Assembly: GCA_016124535.1 (NCBI GenBank)
Contig: WGNK01000066.1
Location: 1 to 43,670, forward strand
DNA from: Azospirillum sp.
Lineage (GTDB): Bacteria > Pseudomonadota > Alphaproteobacteria > Azospirillales > Azospirillaceae
DNA length: 43,670 nt
Direction of reading: 5' to 3'
Part shown: in pieces, positions 42,701-43,670 of the stretch
Layout: each line of letters begins with the position of its first letter
How positions within the stretch are numbered: the stretch's first letter is position 1
The notes under the pieces: generated by a model
What the model was told of the DNA's origin: nothing
What the model saw: the letters and a program-made list of their open reading frames with translations, nothing else
Database searches by the model: none
Made by a program: the position numbers and the translations under genes

Positions 42701-43492
42701 TCACTTCGTCGCCTTCCCCAGAATAGCGACTGCATCCCGCCCAAACTCCGGGGTGATGTATCCGAGTGTGGAATGCCGGCGCTGGCGATTGTAGTCGCCT
42801 TCGATGTATGCGAACAGGTCGCGTTTGGCGGTTTCCCGGTTCGGATATCGCTGGCGGTGGACGAGTTCTGATTTCAGGCTGCCGAAGAAGCTCTCCATGC
42901 GGGGCATTATCCCAGCAATTGGCCTTGCGGCTCATGGATGCGATCATCTTGTGGTTTTTCAATACCTTGCCGTAGTCGCCGGAGGCGTATTGGCTGCCGC
43001 GGTCGGAATGATGGACCAGGCCGGGCGCGGGGTGCTGGCGCTGGATCGCCATGGTCAGGGCGGCCAGCGGCAGTTCGGTACGCAAGTGGCAGCACTTCGC
43101 CCAGCCGACCACTTTGCGGCTCAAACAGGTCCAAAACGACGGCCAGATACAGCCAGCCCCCATCAGCCGGCACATGGGTGATCTCGGCCAGCCAGACGCG
43201 GCCCGGCGCCGACGCCTAAAAATTGCGATCCAAGAGATTGGGCGCGACCGGCAGGGCATGGTTGCTGTCGGTGTGCAGGCGCGAAAGCCGTTGCGCGGCA
43301 CGCCATAGCGTTGGCGATGATGCTCTGGTGAAGGCGTCGAATGTCATCGAGCAAGCGCCGGTTCTCCGTCTCGCGGGCGCTGTTCGATCGTGACCGCCAG
43401 GATTAATAGCCGGACGGCGAAACATCCAGGGCTTCGCACAACAGCCTCACCGGGTATTCTTCATGCCAGGATTCAATGACGCAGAATTTCAT
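42701..43492 (-). pseudogene. IS3-family transposase OrfB, broken by frameshifts
   Basis: The minus-strand reading starts MKFCVIESWHEEYPVRLLCEA (ATG 43490-43492). It then passes through LLDDIRRLHQ, TDSNHALPVAPNLLDRNF, GRVWLAEITHVPADGGWLYLA, VVLDLF, SRKVVGWA, HHSDRGSQYAS, MSRKANCWDN, MESFFGSLKSELVHRQRYP and YNRQRRHSTLGYITPEF. These pieces lie in different frames: one break near 43125 between VVLDLF and SRKVVGW, one near 42905 where an extra base separates CWDNAP from MESFFGS, and a deletion plus further breaks around 43200-43340. The DDE residues (D in AEITHV, D in HHSDRG, E in MESFFG) are still recognisable but not in one frame. Confidence 0.85.
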
Positions 43493-43670
43493 CTCGGAGC
43501 CTTCGCGACAATGGAGGCAGTTTTTTTAGAAGATCGCGTTCCATGCGCAGGCGTTGGTTTTCGCGTTTCAAACGCGTGATCTCGGCTGACTGGTCCAGCC
43601 ACACGCCCCCGCCAGGTGCGCGACACCGACGGCTGAAGGTCCAACGCCGTCGCCACCCGGTCCAACGGCC
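43473..43670 (-). pseudogene. IS3-family OrfA, C-terminal fragment, frame-broken
   Basis: From the window end on the minus strand, VATALDLQPSVSRTWRG is followed in another frame by VWLDQSAEITRLKRENQRL and RMERDLLKK, the leucine-zipper part of an IS3 OrfA. After the seven-A run the original frame continues to a stop at 43473-43475, while the -1 frame reads into OrfB. The N-terminal helix-turn-helix is at or beyond the window edge. Confidence 0.7.

Larger units (their letters stand above)
42665..43670 (-). mobile_element. Decayed IS3-family insertion sequence, truncated by window end
   Basis: Remnants of OrfA and OrfB lie on the minus strand from the window end down to 42701, and the element probably ends close to 42665 (TAGTGTGAAATACTGTGGGAG). 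OrfA and OrfB are joined by a run of seven A residues on the coding strand (43521-43527), the usual site of programmed -1 frameshifting in this family. Several frameshifts and a deletion make it inactive. It inserted about 70 nt after tRNA-Ala. The right end and terminal inverted repeat are outside the window. Confidence 0.8.

Overview
This GC-rich window (coding regions look well above 60% GC) reads as the chromosome of an alphaproteobacterium, most likely a polyhydroxyalkanoate (PHA)-storing member of the Rhodospirillales or a close relative. The assignment is an inference from gene content: a ClpS-ClpA pair, two phasins next to exact PhaR-type boxes, a zinc-ribbon protein of the TIGR02300 family divergent from a class II aroA, a cobalamin riboswitch in front of cbtBA, and a CCE_0567/Rop-like small protein typical of diazotrophic alphaproteobacteria. 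Both window edges lie in insertion-sequence debris.

Layout. 1-1113: scar made of an IS66 fragment, an internally deleted IS3 transposase and the C-terminal half of a LysR regulator. 1171-3132 (minus): arsR-arsC-acr3 arsenic resistance, starting inside a 50-bp near-perfect palindrome. 3250-6972 (minus): copA, a divergent polysaccharide deacetylase and copZ as one tight run. 6989-9864 (minus): Rop-like protein, orphan PstS lipoprotein of unusual base composition, orphan branched-chain-type binding protein. 10414-16703 (plus): acetate transporter satP, a sigma-54 activator, a clear -24/-12 promoter with an upstream inverted repeat, then a GntP-family permease and an acyl-CoA:acetate/3-ketoacid CoA-transferase; this looks like a short-chain acid or ketone-body uptake and activation unit. 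16743-20556 (minus): M81 peptidase and an orphan molybdopterin-binding hydroxylase large subunit. 20986-23762 (plus): sorbosone-dehydrogenase-like protein with an overlapping cytochrome c gene, then azlC-azlD. 23818-26790: polytopic membrane protein with a repetitive Pro/Glu tail, and a divergent ABC-2 permease. 26970-29602: clpS-clpA. 29753-32454: two small membrane proteins, an alpha/beta hydrolase and a GT4 glycosyltransferase. 32534-34736: two paralogous phasins and a divergent Anbu-type proteasome homologue sharing a promoter region that carries PhaR-like boxes. 34774-39010: lipoprotein, D,D-carboxypeptidase with SPOR domain, periplasmic protein with a duplicated C-terminal module, thioredoxin. 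39154-42416: riboswitch-controlled cbtB-cbtA, aroA and the TIGR02300 protein. 42523-42598: tRNA-Ala(GGC), followed by a decayed IS3-family element to the window end.

The most interesting signals are regulatory. A 23-bp-arm palindrome encloses the arsR start codons. A TTTTGTGCA-n-TGCA motif is shared between the phasin/Anbu intergenic region and the sigma-54 promoter region of the CoA-transferase operon, which suggests that carbon storage and short-chain acid activation are co-regulated. A cell-envelope deacetylase is embedded between the two copper genes.
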